Source of the DNA: Enoplosus armatus
Taxonomy: Eukaryota; Chordata; Actinopteri; Centrarchiformes; Enoplosidae
Assembly: GCF_043641665.1 (NCBI RefSeq)
Contig: NC_092186.1
Coordinates: forward strand, 25,825,501-25,889,500
Length of the DNA: 64,000 nt
Direction of reading: 5' to 3'
The position numbers were made by a program, and so were the translations under genes. Below are positions 24,463 through 34,965 of the stretch, piece by piece (the first letter of the stretch is position 1; every line of letters begins with the position of its first letter). Under the pieces are notes generated by a model. That model had not been told where the DNA came from. It searched no databases and worked only from the letters and a program-made list of their open reading frames with translations.

Positions 24463-25129
24463 AACAGTCCCAGTGATTTGGGACTGGGGTGGCAGCAGTG
24501 CTGTGCAATGGTTACACAGTGACCAGCCTGTGACTGGAAGGTTGCCAGGTTACCCTCCAGCTCTTGTGTTTTCTCTGCTTCTGACGGAGTTTCTTGAAAC
24601 AGCTGTCTCTCTCTCTCTCTCTCTCTCGCTCCTTTTCGGTTTCGGTTTGGAATCAGCCGCTCGAGCCGCCCAAAATGGTGAAAAAGAACCATGGCGGGTT
24701 GCTCTTTCCACGACGTTAAAAGCACACAATCTTGAGCTGACCTGCTGAGGCTGGAAACAAGTGTTCAAGGGCAAAGTGATCCTCATTTGTGTGGGAACAA
24801 ATCATTCAATCAAGTCCAACTTTTACGTCCTGGTCGTTAGGATCTGTTCCAAATCGCTGCACATTTCCTTTGGATGGGTGTTGATAGCTTTACAGGACCC
24901 ATTTGTATGATGAGGCAATTAACGTGGCTACAGGCGTCTGGATGCGTCATACAAAATGCTTGTTGAGCATCTGAGCACCCTCTCCCCCGAGATTTTTTTT
25001 TTTGCGGCGTCCCACAGTTTTAACTTTAAAGTCCAACAAAGTAGGTTGGATTTCAACTTCTCTCTCAAGCTCTTTTTTTTCTCCACTACAACAACTGAGC
25101 GCTACACCATGAATATAAAACTATAAAAA
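24461..25129. other. No gene recognised; (TC)11 at 24606-24627
   Basis: Contains the perfect TC tract and several T runs. The frames on both strands here owe their length to the CA and TC tracts. Confidence 0.5.
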
Positions 25130-25720
25130 TACTGGAGTGAAAGTCCCGCATTTAAAATCCTACTGAAGTAAAAGTACAGAAGTATCGTCAGCTAAATGTT
25201 CTCAAAGTGTCTCAAAGTAAAAATATGTGGCACTATTAGATTGTTAATCCTAATGCACGGTTGTAGCTGCTAGTTGTAACTACTTTATATACAGTTTAGT
25301 ACTTTAGTCCAGTGGCTCCCAACCGAGGGGTCGAGGTCCCTCCAAAGGGTCACCAGATAAATCTAGTGGTGAAATGATTAATGGGAGAGGAAAGAAGAAA
25401 AAAAACCCTGCAGTTCTGACTGTTTTTTTTTTGTTTTCTTTCATATTTGTGAGTTTTATCTCTTTGGGCTTCAAACAGTTATTAAAACAAAAACATGTGA
25501 GAGGAAAGTTTAGAGGAAAAATGGCTCTTTGGTGGAACTAAACAAACAACTAGGGGCCCGACTGGACACTTCTTTCTTCGCAAGGTTCAATCTTTAACAA
25601 ATGTGCTGCATTTTGTGAGCTTTTCTGTATAAAAAAGATAAAAAATAACTAGCACCTAAAGCTGTATGACAAATGAGGTGGAGTAAAAAGCACTGTGCAA
25701 TATAAACAACGAAGGTCTGC
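25130..25720 (+). repeat. Dispersed repeat C, copy 1, split by an insertion
   Basis: The left part (25130-25310) has AAGTAAAAGTACAGAAGTAT and AACTACTTTATATACAG. The right part (25641-25720) has AAATAACTAGCACCTAAAGC and GAGGTGGAGTAAAAAGCACT. These are consecutive segments of a very common fish repeat that normally ends CTTTCCACCACTG. The intervening 330 bases are a different element. A fuller copy is at 46785-47128. Confidence 0.65.
25311..25640 (+). mobile_element. hAT (Charlie-like) non-autonomous element nested in repeat C
   Basis: Starts CAGTGGCTCCCAACCGAGGG, close to the CAGTGGTTCCCAAC termini of hAT elements of the Charlie group. It continues with CAAAGGGTCACCAGATAAAT and ATGTGAGAGGAAAGTTTAGA, both familiar from fish copies. 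The matching right terminus and an 8-bp target duplication are not visible, so the right limit is set where repeat C resumes. Confidence 0.65.
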
Positions 25721-25732
25721 TACATAATAATA

Positions 25733-25756
25733 TACATACATACATACATACATATA
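25733..25756 (+). repeat. (CATA)n microsatellite
   Basis: About six CATA/TACA units directly before a long palindrome. Confidence 0.85.
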
Positions 25757-25758
25757 CT

Positions 25759-25801
25759 TATAAACTTATAATATTATAAGTTATAATATTATAAGTTTAT
25801 A
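25759..25801. repeat. Perfect 43-bp palindrome with a single central base
   Basis: Each 21-base arm is the exact complement of the other around a lone G at 25780 (arm core ATAAACTTATAATATTATAA). Almost pure A/T apart from the C/G pairs. It can form a hairpin or cruciform with essentially no loop. It follows a CATA tract, and nothing indicates a protein-binding role. Confidence 0.95.
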
Positions 25802-27184
25802 TGACAAACAAGCGGATCTACTCTACCACTGGCCCTTTGACTCTTAATTCCAAGGTATTGCCACAAATGGAGTATTTTGTGAGGTATTGTTTCAGTGTGA
25901 AAATGACGCTGGCTGTGACGGGAGTGCAGTGTATAAACAGACAGAGGGGGTCGAAACCTGCTTTTATTTGATTGAACATGCAGCCCTGCCAAGACTAATC
26001 TGCTGCAATTAGGAACTGGTTTTCCCATTAAACCTGCGATAAAGCCTCGTAAATAATGAGCAAGTCATTGTCCCCTCTGTGCCCTTTGGTCCTGCCGACA
26101 CTTTAATTAGGTGTGTGATACTTTGAGGCTTACCTTCAGTCCGTCCTCCTCTGCCTCTCGGTCCCTTCAGTTTGATGTGGGCTTTGGCGAGGCTCTCCAG
26201 CCGACATATGTATGCTTTCCTGGCTTGTCGGCGAGGTCAGCCAGCTGACGAACTGTTGAATTCAAGATGGAAAAAACCTGCACAATGTAATGCAACGCGA
26301 TTGTCTTGCAATAAATGCTACTTTACATACACTGTTTGCTTTTGGTTGACAGTTTGAATCCCGTTAGGGAGTTTTCCTCAGAGGGAACTCATCGTTCGTC
26401 TGGGACATGAGGACTTTTACTTATGGATACAGCAGCTCAGATATACAGCCAAGAGCGGATTTCAGATTCAGTTTACAAATAGAGCAGGCCTAGACTGTAC
26501 CCTTTATGATGTTAAAAGATGATGAAGTTTAAGTCACAAGATGAAGATCTGACAGTCATCACAGTGAGCCGTAGAATAAACTGTCTGCAGGTAAATACCA
26601 ACATAAGGTCATCGATCTATTCCAGGGGGTATTCGACTAAAGTTCGAAGCGGTCCAGTTAGAGAAAACGTCCTCCAGCAAAGGTCCGGAACGTCATAACG
26701 TCTGACTTGCGCTGTGATTCAGTGTGATATATATTGAAGTAGCCTCGTAGTTGTATCAACGTCTGCACGTCATCAACAACTGACTGTCAAATCAAATAAA
26801 GAAAGTACAATTCAAAAACATTCTGACCATATTTATTGTCACTTAACATTGAACTCTACAGATATATAATACTGTAGATATGTATAATGTCCTTCTCTCA
26901 TTAAGTAAAAGAAGGGCTGCATTTCAAAATACAAGAGAGAAAATAAATAAAATAGCTTTTGAAGCAGCAGCTTGAGTTTCCTTTTTTCTCTGTTAACTGT
27001 TTCACATCCTGACTCTCCGCCTGTGTCGTTCACTCGCCTTATCATCTGTCACTCGCCTCACACCTCTCTTGTCAGTCTGTATTCAGAGTCGCAATGTTTA
27101 CTCAACTCGTATGCAATCGGCCTGTGAGTTTCCTGATCCGCTGAGCCAGCACTGCAAAGACTAGAAAAGCCGCGCCGGTTTACA
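25802..27184. other. No gene recognised
   Basis: Unique except for a small repeat B fragment at 26475-26515. Frames 25789-26028 (starts inside the palindrome) and 26839-27045 show no domain. Confidence 0.4.
26475..26515 (-). repeat. Fragment of repeat B
   Basis: AAATAGAGCAGGCCTAGACT followed by GTACCCTTTATGATGTT is the complement of the GTCTAGACCTGCTCTAT end of the copy at 8225-8450. Confidence 0.55.
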
Positions 27185-27380
27185 CTCCCGGTCCCCCTCG
27201 TCTGGAGGTCAGCGGGTTTCTTGAATGGGTTTTTGGCCAGATGCCTGAAATAAGGGCCGCGTTTAACGCAAGCTGAGGAGATTTAGACATAAAATACGTC
27301 AGCAGACACCCCCACTTGTGAATTTTGAAGCTTTTTTACGTGTTTTAAAAAAGGCGGTTGCTAACAAGCGGCTAAACGAG
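27185..27380 (+). repeat. Dispersed repeat H, copy 1
   Basis: Matches the reverse complement of 53310-53520 over about 190 bases, including CCCCCTCGTCTGGAGGT, TGCCTGAAATAAGG, AATTTTGAAGC and GCTAACAAGCGGCTAAA. Both copies can be read as NFEAF...LKKA.ANKRLNET, so the shared frame reflects common ancestry of the repeat and is not proof of a gene. Class unknown; probably mobile because of the copy number. Confidence 0.75.
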
Positions 27381-27592
27381 ACACGAGTCGTTCTTTGCGC
27401 CAAGACTGCAGTACGTGGCTGGATTGGCATCGCTACACACACTATTACGCTACTCCCCCTCCCAGCGGAGCGCAATGAAAACTGCAAAGCAAAGACATTT
27501 ATCACAGTAACGCATTCATTTTTGGAGGGGGGAAAAAAAACTTGCGTGCCGTTTACATTATTCACTTGCTTTTAATGACTAACACACCGTCA

Positions 27593-27613
27593 TTAAGGGT
27601 TAGGGTTAGGGTT
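27593..27613 (+). repeat. Short telomere-like tract
   Basis: TTAAGGGTTAGGGTTAGGG: nearly three TTAGGG units. Too short to be an interstitial telomere with confidence. Confidence 0.7.
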
Positions 27614-27614
27614 T

Positions 27615-27633
27615 TTTATGCAAGCATGGCTCG
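27615..27633 (+). repeat. 19-base block shared with 31793-31811
   Basis: TTTATGCAAGCATGGCTCG is identical in both places, and each is preceded by a T- or A-rich run. The flanks then differ. It probably marks the edge of a dispersed element. Confidence 0.6.
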
Positions 27634-27655
27634 AGCCTTCAACTGAGTTAGCAGC

Positions 27656-27658
<3 letters not shown>

Positions 27659-27700
<42 letters not shown>
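27659..27700 (+). repeat. (AG)21 microsatellite
   Basis: Perfect AG tract of 42 bases directly after GCAGCTGC. Confidence 0.95.
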
Positions 27701-27705
<5 letters not shown>

Positions 27706-28173
27706 GAATGCGATGCTTTATTTAAGTGCCGTGTGCTCTCTCTAGGGGATTATGACAGATTCATATATTCATGTCACACGGAGAAGTAGCGTGATCACAA
27801 ACTCCAGGGTTAGCGTCAAGAGGACTACCATTTCAGACATAATGGTAGTCTGTTGAGTGCCATTCACAAACATACAACCATTTGTCAGTGTGGCATTAGT
27901 TACTGACTTGGGCTCAAAAGTTTAAGTTAGAACAGTTAGAACAAAGCCTATGGACACCACGGTGGCAGTTTCCTTCATTTTCCTATGTATGTGTGTCCAG
28001 TAGGAAGTGGCCGTCCTCTTGTCTGTCCTGGATGACGCTGATGTCATCTATAGACACGCCTTTCGCCTCCACTCATGACATGACGGGCATTGGTTCCTAT
28101 TTATATTTATAAAGCTCCCTAATGGCAGCTTGCCATCATACATCACCTCCTTATTAAGTTCTACAGTCATTAT
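27701..28173. other. No gene recognised
   Basis: Unique sequence containing the mirror-like CTACCATTTCAGACATAATGGTAG near 27830. No repeat family recognised. Confidence 0.4.
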
Positions 28174-28390
28174 TTGACTCGTTCGAGTGACGGGCCAATG
28201 CTCGAAATCCCACATGCAAACACTTCATTTGGGACAACTGCTTTTAGTTTTTGTGCTGCACCTACCTGGAACACTATTGTACCTACAGGCCAATTTAGAG
28301 CCACGATTACAAGCTACTCTGCTCTTGTAATGGAACCGGTTTTTAACTGTTTGTTGTTTGTCGAAAATCGGTTGAATGAAAATGAGGGCA
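28174..28390 (+). pseudogene. Probable LINE ORF2 carboxy-terminal fragment
   Basis: The frame reads MLEIPHANTSFGTTAFSFC, then AAPTWNTI, then GQFRATITSY. This resembles the end of fish non-LTR ORF2 proteins (LEIPRxxTxxGxxAFSxxAPxxWN...LxxFKxL). About ten residues between the WN motif and GQF appear to be missing. The frame starts with TTG, not a real start. No poly-A or tail repeat directly downstream. An alternative is chance similarity, but the AFS-x4-6-WN spacing is specific. Confidence 0.55.
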
Positions 28391-29331
28391 ACAGGCGGCA
28401 CGAGCTCTATGAATCAATCAGCCTGACACCTCCTGTACGATCTACAGCAGAATGAAGCGCCACCGAGGCAGACAGCCCACAAGCAGTGCAAACACCACAG
28501 CGGCTGACGCACACACATCAAAGCAAAGAGCCTACGTAGTTTTTATATTACTCTTTTATTCGAAATGTGGTGCTGCTCCAGGCTCAACTTAAGCATTAAA
28601 AAAAAAAAAAACAGTCCACTCAGTCTCCTGGTCCACACCGCGCTGCTCACACTCACCCTCGCACTTGATTATGTTTGAGCTGTGAACGAGCGCTCGGCAG
28701 TCACTCACAGGGGTTGCCTCACCCAAAGGTAGAAGTTCATAACCACACAGCTCGGGCGCCGTCGGTGTGTGACCCCCCCCACAGGTGTTTTTTTTTTACT
28801 TCATAGTCGATATTGATGCCCGCACGGCTTGACGGTTGATGAGAAAACGACGAGCTGGAGTTTAGGGGATCGTGCCTTCAGAAGAGGCATTTTCAGATTT
28901 TTGTCGGTAACTCTCACCTCCTCCGGCTTCACGCACAACCCTCCAGTTTTTAAAGAAAACTTATTTAGACTCAGTGTAGACTAATGGAGCATGAATTTTT
29001 AATGGGGCTGGTGTTTTTTGCTTGATCAAATTAGGTACATGACACTAATATAATCAGTAAGTAAATTAAGTCAAATTAGGTCATGTTGCACACTGTAAAT
29101 AGTATAAATAAATATCCGACTACTTCCGGTGTAGGCCCAAATGCAGATGTTGTTGAAATAAACAGATTCTGAAATGTCCCCAGTGTGCACAGTATGTTGG
29201 TGCATGCTAAGCTACAGTTTGGTCCCTCGGGTGAAAGGTCACAGGTGAAGACTGGGAGATGTTGTTGAGGCAGCTTTCAAACTACTGCATTAGAGCCAGC
29301 CATATGTTCGCCTTGTTTGTGTGTAGGTGTT
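28391..29331. other. No gene recognised
   Basis: Unique DNA with an A run near 28599 and a C8 run near 28770. Nothing else seen. Confidence 0.4.
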
Positions 29332-29347
29332 GGGGGGGGGGGGGGGG
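29332..29347 (+). repeat. G16 homopolymer
   Basis: Sixteen consecutive G. Two overlapping plus-strand frames read through it, giving poly-glycine artefacts. Confidence 0.95.
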
Positions 29348-31116
29348 TTCTAGCCACTTTCCAATGTGTTCAGCGAGGAGAGAATCGGTTTGCTTTGAAG
29401 GGTTTAAGCAGGAATTTCTTTCCTGTGGGGATGTTGCCATTGAAACATCTGCATCTGTTTTTTTGTTTTTTTTTTTCCTTTCTCTGTGCCGACAAAAGGC
29501 GTCATTTTCTGCGCTCGTCTCGCACGCAGTGTAATTGCAGAGCGACCGCTGCAGCTGACGTGGGAGTCAATCGGGCCACTCTAGTGAACAAAAACTCCCT
29601 CCCTCAGAAATTGGATTTCTGAACACAGTACAGATCGGCCTTAATTGTTGTGGTTCGGAAACGCTGGATTTCAGTCCATTTGACCATTGAGCAGTGATGC
29701 CCTTGAACCAGAGCATAGCCCCTTATGGATAATGGATCTGGATGGGGGTGGATGAGAGAGCACCTTACACATAACAAAGACATGTATCTGAGGCTTTATT
29801 GTGTATTCGTTTTTTTTTTTGTCACATGGTGGTTTTAGTGTAAAAATGTGCCTTCAAAAGCCCACTGTGGTTTTTGACTTCATTGTTTATTGGTTTGCCG
29901 ATGAAGCAACGAAGCGTTTTCGTCCGGACTTTAAAGCGATCACTTTTAAAGGACACATTGGTTCATTCAGGAAGGATGACGATGTGCCGGCTGTTGCAAC
30001 TGACGCTGTAGAACTACAGGCTGATGTTACCTGGTTAGCAAACATGCGATCCGTGCCTGGAGATATTATTTGGTTAAATGACATTTGAGGACAGGGCCTA
30101 TGCGCTTACACCTGGTATTAATGAGCGCTCTTGTCATCTGGATTCTGTCAGCATTGTGATTAGGTCTCAATGTGCAAGTCAGGCAGGCAGAGCCGGTCTC
30201 ATTGCTGCTATATGGCCTTTACAGTACATTTCAAATCTTCTAAAATCATGATATTGCCCTTTCCCTCTCCCTCCTCTTGTCTCATGTCGTCATATTGTGT
30301 CTCAGCTGTGGTGAATGGCCGTTACTCGCGGCTGATGACAGCAGTTCAGTGTTAAACTCCGGCCGGCTCACATCATCGCCGTGAATTTCTGCGATACTGA
30401 AATACCAAAAAACACTGTCTGTTTTTTATTTTTTATTTTTTATTTTTTAATCTTTCGTGAACCATGGCCAAGTTAAAACATCACCGGCTCACAGGCCTGC
30501 GTGACGGCTAACACCAACCCGGAGGATCGGAAAGATAAGTTCCCTGCTACTCGCTGCAGCCACAGCTTACTGCAGCGGTCGCTAAGTGGCAGCTGATGCG
30601 GAGCCTCACAGTTCACCCCCCGGGCTTCATGTTCAAGGTCAATACAGAGATTTTCAGATACCAGCCTTTATGTCCTACTGTCAGGACAGGGGGGGCTGTG
30701 TGCTTTACATCTCTGCTCCTCCCGCGGTAGCGTTGAGCGACAATCTGCAATCCGTAACCTTATTAAGTACAATCTGGAGTAGCCTGGTTCCAGACTTCTG
30801 AATCATCGCATCCGCATCTCTCTCGATTTGTTCAGTGACTCAAACAGGTCTGACGTCATAGCCAATGGTGCAATCTGCGCAAAAGTGGCAGCACAAAAAA
30901 ACAAATGTAGACAAACATGGAAGAGATCAGCAGCTGGTACAGAAATTTGTTGGGAGTAAACGAAGTCAGTCGAGTCCAGAGGTTGGACGTATCCATGCGC
31001 ACAGAAACATCTCCTGATTATTGAGGCGCACGATATTAGAGCCACTCGTAACGCACTTTTCAACCCTAACGGTTGATGACAGACGCTATAATGAACCACC
31101 CTTTGAGAGAGGGAGT
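29348..31116. other. No gene recognised
   Basis: A 95-codon frame (29801-30088) and its opposite-strand partner show no known domain. 30105-30180 has CTTACACCTGGTATTAATG, possibly the same family as 17325-17420. The minus frame 30803-31129 lies in sequence that may be another old repeat (CAGGTCTGACGTCATAGCCA). Confidence 0.4.
30422..30449 (+). repeat. (TTTTTTA)4 tract
   Basis: Four perfect heptamer units. Confidence 0.9.
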
Positions 31117-31533
31117 TAAAGCTACACAAGGCGATATTATTGAATTACAATTTCGGTTGAAATAAATTTGAATTTTGACCGTTGCATGTCACCAACAATG
31201 TGTAATTGAAGGGCTCCTTTAAAAAAAAAAAAAAAAAAGTGTGCCCCCGCCTCTTTGTATTTAGTCTTCTAAAAAAACTGGACCAGGACTGAATCAAACA
31301 ACCAATCAGGGGTTAGCTAGCACGTAACTGGCCAATCACATGGACTCTGTACAAACAAAGGGCTTCTGGATTGGAGTGTGAATCAGAACGGTTGGAAGAG
31401 ATGCATCAAAACTCAGATTACCTCTGATTACTCTGATTGGTCGTTTGATTCAGATTGTCAGTGACATGCAACGGTCAAAATGAGTTCTTTTAATTGAAAT
31501 TATAATTCAACAATATTGCCTACTGAAGCTTTA
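31117..31533. mobile_element. MITE with about 80-bp terminal inverted repeats
   Basis: The left arm (TAAAGCTACACAAGGCGATA to about 31195) pairs with the complement of the right arm (about 31457-31533). Agreement is strong at both ends of the arms (ATATTATTGAATTA and TTTGACCGTTGCATGTCAC) and weaker in the middle. An inner inverted pair, 31290-31309 and 31433-31452, agrees at 19 of 20 bases and contains CCAAT/ATTGG. A18 at 31221-31238 is internal. No coding capacity; superfamily undetermined because no clear target duplication is visible. Confidence 0.85.
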
Positions 31534-32271
31534 TTTGCTGATTGCTGGGAAATATTGCTTATTGAACATGTGTCAACCTTAAGCCTAGGCTCTGACTTTA
31601 TTTATTAGCACTGTGTAGTGTTTGTCCTCCTCAGTCTTAAAGGTCTGAATATCAACTTCCAATCAAGACCACTCTTAGTGGCCAGCAGTTAGAACAGAGC
31701 TGGAACAGTATACAAAAAAAAAAAAAAGGCCATATGTATCTCCCTTACCTCTTTGTTTCCCTCACTATGTCTGTTTTTAAAAAAAAAAAAAATTTATGCA
31801 AGCATGGCTCGGGTTAAAATAGACACAATTTGCCGTTGCTGTGGAATTGTGGGGAGCTCTTGACGGACAGTATTGCTGGTTGAAGTGTGCCGGTTAATGG
31901 CATGTGGGCAAACAACCTTTGCATAGGCAGGTTGTAGAGGGATGCTGCTGGTCCGCTGTAGGTGTGGTGCATCACACAAGAGTGCCTTCTCCACCGCGCA
32001 CCCAGAGGACCTCTCTGTATTAGCCAATCTGCATTCATGAATATAAATGTATTCCCGCTATTATTACACTTTTAAAACACCTGATGTCCAGCACAGAAGC
32101 GCTCGCTAAGTGCTGCCTATTAGCGACAGGCTCGCTGGATGACATTGAGGAAATGAAGGTGTGCTAAGTTTTCCAAATAGACGGGATTCCAAGATGAGTA
32201 TCCTGAATCTCAAATGAGGTGGGTCTTTTTTTTTTTTTTTTTTTTTAACTATGACTCTGCTGTAACTGAAA
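31534..32271. other. No gene recognised; shared 19-mer and T21 run
   Basis: 31793-31811 repeats the block of 27615-27633. T21 lies at 32226-32246. Two overlapping minus-strand frames (31794-32038) have no recognisable domain. Confidence 0.45.
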
Positions 32272-32395
32272 AAAGGACCAGTGTGCAGGATTTAGGGGGC
32301 AGAAATGGAATATAATTGTGTTTGTGCCGTGTTTCTACAGTGGCCCAGAACGGACAAACCCCAACACTGGCTCTAGGTGCAGTTAGCGTGTGAGA
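32272..32395 (+). repeat. Dispersed fish repeat fragment (ACCAGTGTGCAGGATTTAG type)
   Basis: ACCAGTGTGCAGGATTTAGG, GCAGAAATGGAATATAATTG, TTTCTACAGTGGCCCAGAAC and CAACACTGGCTCTAG are pieces I recognise from a fold-back fish repeat, here joined with internal deletion. Downstream, CAAATTTCATGGCAATCTGG (about 32460) is a tail motif of another common family. Recall-based. Confidence 0.5.
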
Positions 32396-33238
32396 TATTA
32401 TCATGTGTGCATCAAGTGTACGTTTTGGCCTCAGCTGTCCATAATATAAAGAATCTAAGCAAATTTCATGGCAATCTGGCTATGAGATATATATTCTTCT
32501 TAGCTTTCTAAAACAAAGCAATTACAAAATAATAAACCTATAGTAGAGGCCTTTATTCTTAATTTTTCCTTATTGCTCTTAATTAGCATATTGATCATAT
32601 TTTAGAATGACGCCGTTTGCTGTTAATGTAAACTTAACACTTCATTCCATGTGTGGTTTGGGGTGCAAATAGCATTGTTGGCTACTGACACCTGGGTGCA
32701 AATAGCGTCCGCCAACTGACACCTGCCAACACGACTCCAGTTTTGCTTCGCAGTCTAAACTGCCGACAGTGACGTGCAACGCTTTCTGCCGTTGTGTTTG
32801 CATTGAGACGTCGCTATTCTGACCTTTGAACAGCTGGGGGACTTTTCACGTGAGACGTCTGCACGGCGTCAGCGACAGAAGTTTCACTGAATTAGTGCTG
32901 CGCTAATGTACATTACGTTGAAGTCGAAAGAACCGTGTGAGCCATTCCTGGACATGTAATTCCACACTTCCACCGCATCCTTTTTATTTCATTTTCCTTG
33001 TAGTGACCGGTCTTTATTCGTACCGGCTGGCAACCCTCGAAGCTGATTGTGGCAGTTTTCGGACGGTCAGACCACCTTGAATGACTGAAGCCTGCTCCCT
33101 CGGTGACGTGATGTGAGGAGCAGCAGAGGGGGGAGAAAGGGGAAAAGAGAAATCTGTGCGCAGATATAGTAACAATAAAGCACTGCACTGCTCTTAATGT
33201 GTCTAGATAAAGAGAGAATATGGCAGCTTTTATCCCAA
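32396..33238. other. No gene recognised
   Basis: Unique sequence apart from the tail motif noted at about 32460. Minus frames 32913-33188 and 33067-33369 depend on the downstream CA and G tracts. Confidence 0.4.
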
Positions 33239-33252
33239 GGGGGGGGGGGGGG
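33239..33252 (+). repeat. G14 homopolymer
   Basis: Fourteen consecutive G. Confidence 0.95.
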
Positions 33253-33318
33253 ACGCAACGTCGCTGTGAGGAGTGATATGGCTAGACTATTACAGCTGAC
33301 TCTGCACTTCCATGACAG

Positions 33319-33323
<5 letters not shown>

Positions 33324-33353
<30 letters not shown>
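33324..33353 (+). repeat. (CA)n microsatellite
   Basis: Perfect CA tract of about 30 bases, with a short interrupted extension to 33363. Confidence 0.95.
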
Positions 33354-33360
<7 letters not shown>

Positions 33361-33534
33361 ACAAAGCATACAAGCACTAACGAGGGCCGGGACATGTCAC
33401 ATACACACTAGAAATGATGCGTGTAGCATTACTGAACAATAGGACTGACAAAAAAAAAATGTCACTGAACAAACACAAATTCAAACATTTGACATGTAAG
33501 AATAGAAACCGGCGCGTGACGGGTAAAAGCGTGT

Positions 33535-33830
33535 CAAAAGGGGAGGGGCTGAGCGGCGTCACGTCACAGCAGTGAGACGCGCTTTGTGCTGTGGCCGGAG
33601 ATCGATGGGCGGCGGGAACACATCCTTCACCAGGTGCTGCTGGGAGAGTTTATTGAGCAGCTCGCGGCAGCGGACGTTAATGTGACAGGTGTCGGCCCCC
33701 CCATCCCCCGGCCACGCCGCTCTGTCCTCATACCTGTCTGCTCCCAGCCGGCCGCCTTGTTAGACACATCGCCGATGACAGATCGCAGGGGAGGTGACAC
33801 GGACAGCGGCGGGGACGGCGACCTTGTCTG
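33535..33830. promoter_or_regulatory. CpG-rich stretch, possible CpG island
   Basis: Many CpG dinucleotides in about 300 bases, with CGTCACGTCAC near 33558 resembling CRE/E-box sites. The 116-codon frame 33586-33936 covers it but has no recognisable domain and runs into a TC repeat. No TATA box or clear exon follows. A regulatory role is inference from base composition only. Confidence 0.25.
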
Positions 33831-33835
33831 GGGTT

Positions 33836-33858
33836 TCTCTCTCTCTCTCTCTCTCTCT
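33836..33858 (+). repeat. (TC)n microsatellite
   Basis: Perfect TC tract of 23 bases at the end of the CpG-rich stretch. Confidence 0.9.
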
Positions 33859-34082
33859 GTTATCTCTGTCTCAACTGCCTCTGTTGAACAGGAAGGGGGG
33901 CTTCAGGTCTGGGTCCAATTAGTTAGTTTAGTGTAACCCATCAACACAAGCTGCCCTTACACTGCTTATTTACTCTCGTGTACTTACTGTCCTCTTGTGG
34001 AGTTTTCAGTCTTACACTGCCCATAAGACTTGACGGGTGATTTTCAATCATGTTGCTGCTGTATACCTTATCTCGTCACGTA

Positions 34083-34086
<4 letters not shown>

Positions 34087-34114
<28 letters not shown>
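34087..34114 (+). repeat. (AT)14 microsatellite
   Basis: Perfect AT tract of 28 bases. Confidence 0.95.
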
Positions 34115-34117
<3 letters not shown>

Positions 34118-34602
34118 GGTTGTATCTTAAAAGAGAGGGAATGATTAGCACAATTGATACATCAGTTATCTGATATCATACATTTCGTTTGCTGTGCGAT
34201 GTAAAATAATGGCACTTAGAAAGAAATCCTTTTTGAATAATTCAGACTACTCGGATATCGGTAAAACTTGGTCCTCCATTTTCGGGCAAGACCAAGCAGG
34301 AAGACATTTCTAATTTGTCTTTTCCCTGCAGTTCCACCTCCAGGTTATTATCCAGCCATGATTTTCACCACGCTATCTGTTACGTGTCTTTGCCGCCGTT
34401 GGGAGTCTGTGCCGTTTGAACAGTCTCACATACACAAAGTGATCTTCAGTATTCAACCTGGAGTCCTCCAAATGACTAACTGCTAAAAAGACATTGTTCG
34501 TAACCCGTCCCTCTAGAACGACGCATCGAAGCGCTGTCTGGTCTGATAATCCCCATCACCATTTCTCAGTGCCTTCCGAAACCATTACAAATCACTGGTA
34601 AA
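34115..34602. other. No gene recognised
   Basis: TTTGTCTTTTCCCTGCAG ending at 34331 is a good match to a splice acceptor, but the following frame is not recognisable and no matching donor defines an exon. Confidence 0.4.
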
Positions 34603-34680
34603 GGTTCGGTTAGGTTTAGACACCAACGTGACTGGGTTAGGTTTAAAGAAAGATCATGGTTTAGGTTAAAAGAAGCACTT
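34603..34680 (+). repeat. Dispersed repeat F, copy 2
   Basis: GGTTCGGTTAGGTTTAGACA, GACTGGGTTAGGTTTAAAGA and GATCATGGTTTAGGTTAAAA follow the order of the minus-strand copy at 21325-21405. Confidence 0.75.
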
Positions 34681-34734
34681 GAAGTAAACAACAATGAAGT
34701 AAAAAATATACACAATACACACAAAAAATATATA

Positions 34735-34965
34735 CAATATACACATACATATACATTGTTATTGTATATATTTTTTACTTCATTGTTCACTTAAATACTG
34801 TAAATGTGTATATATATATTTTTTTTCTATTTCTTATTTTTATATTTTGTACATACTTTTAGTTCTAAATTATGCTGCTTTCTACTCTTGAATGGGAGCA
34901 CCGGTACTGTACAATTTTCCCCCGGGGATCAATAAAGTAATTCTGATTCTGATTCTGACTTTAAG
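34735..34965 (+). mobile_element. Non-LTR retrotransposon 3' tail, copy I1
   Basis: An AT-rich 3' region with ACTGTAAATGTGTATATA, TTGTACATACTTTTAGTTCT and ATGCTGCTTTCTACTCTTGA, then TTTCCCCCGGGGATCAATAA, ending in an ATTCTG repeat that is typical of LINE 3' ends. This copy retains the terminal repeat. Related copies are at 37705-37830 and, inverted, 40680-40815. The clade is likely L2 or Rex-like, but no ORF is attached to decide. Confidence 0.75.

Noticed and set aside
27593..27613. Interstitial telomere as a chromosome-fusion scar
   Set aside because: Fewer than three TTAGGG units; far too short to support a fusion.
34314..34486. Exon starting after the acceptor-like TTTTCCCTGCAG at 34331
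   Set aside because: The downstream frame is not recognisable and has no matching donor; acceptor-like sequences are common in this AT-rich DNA.
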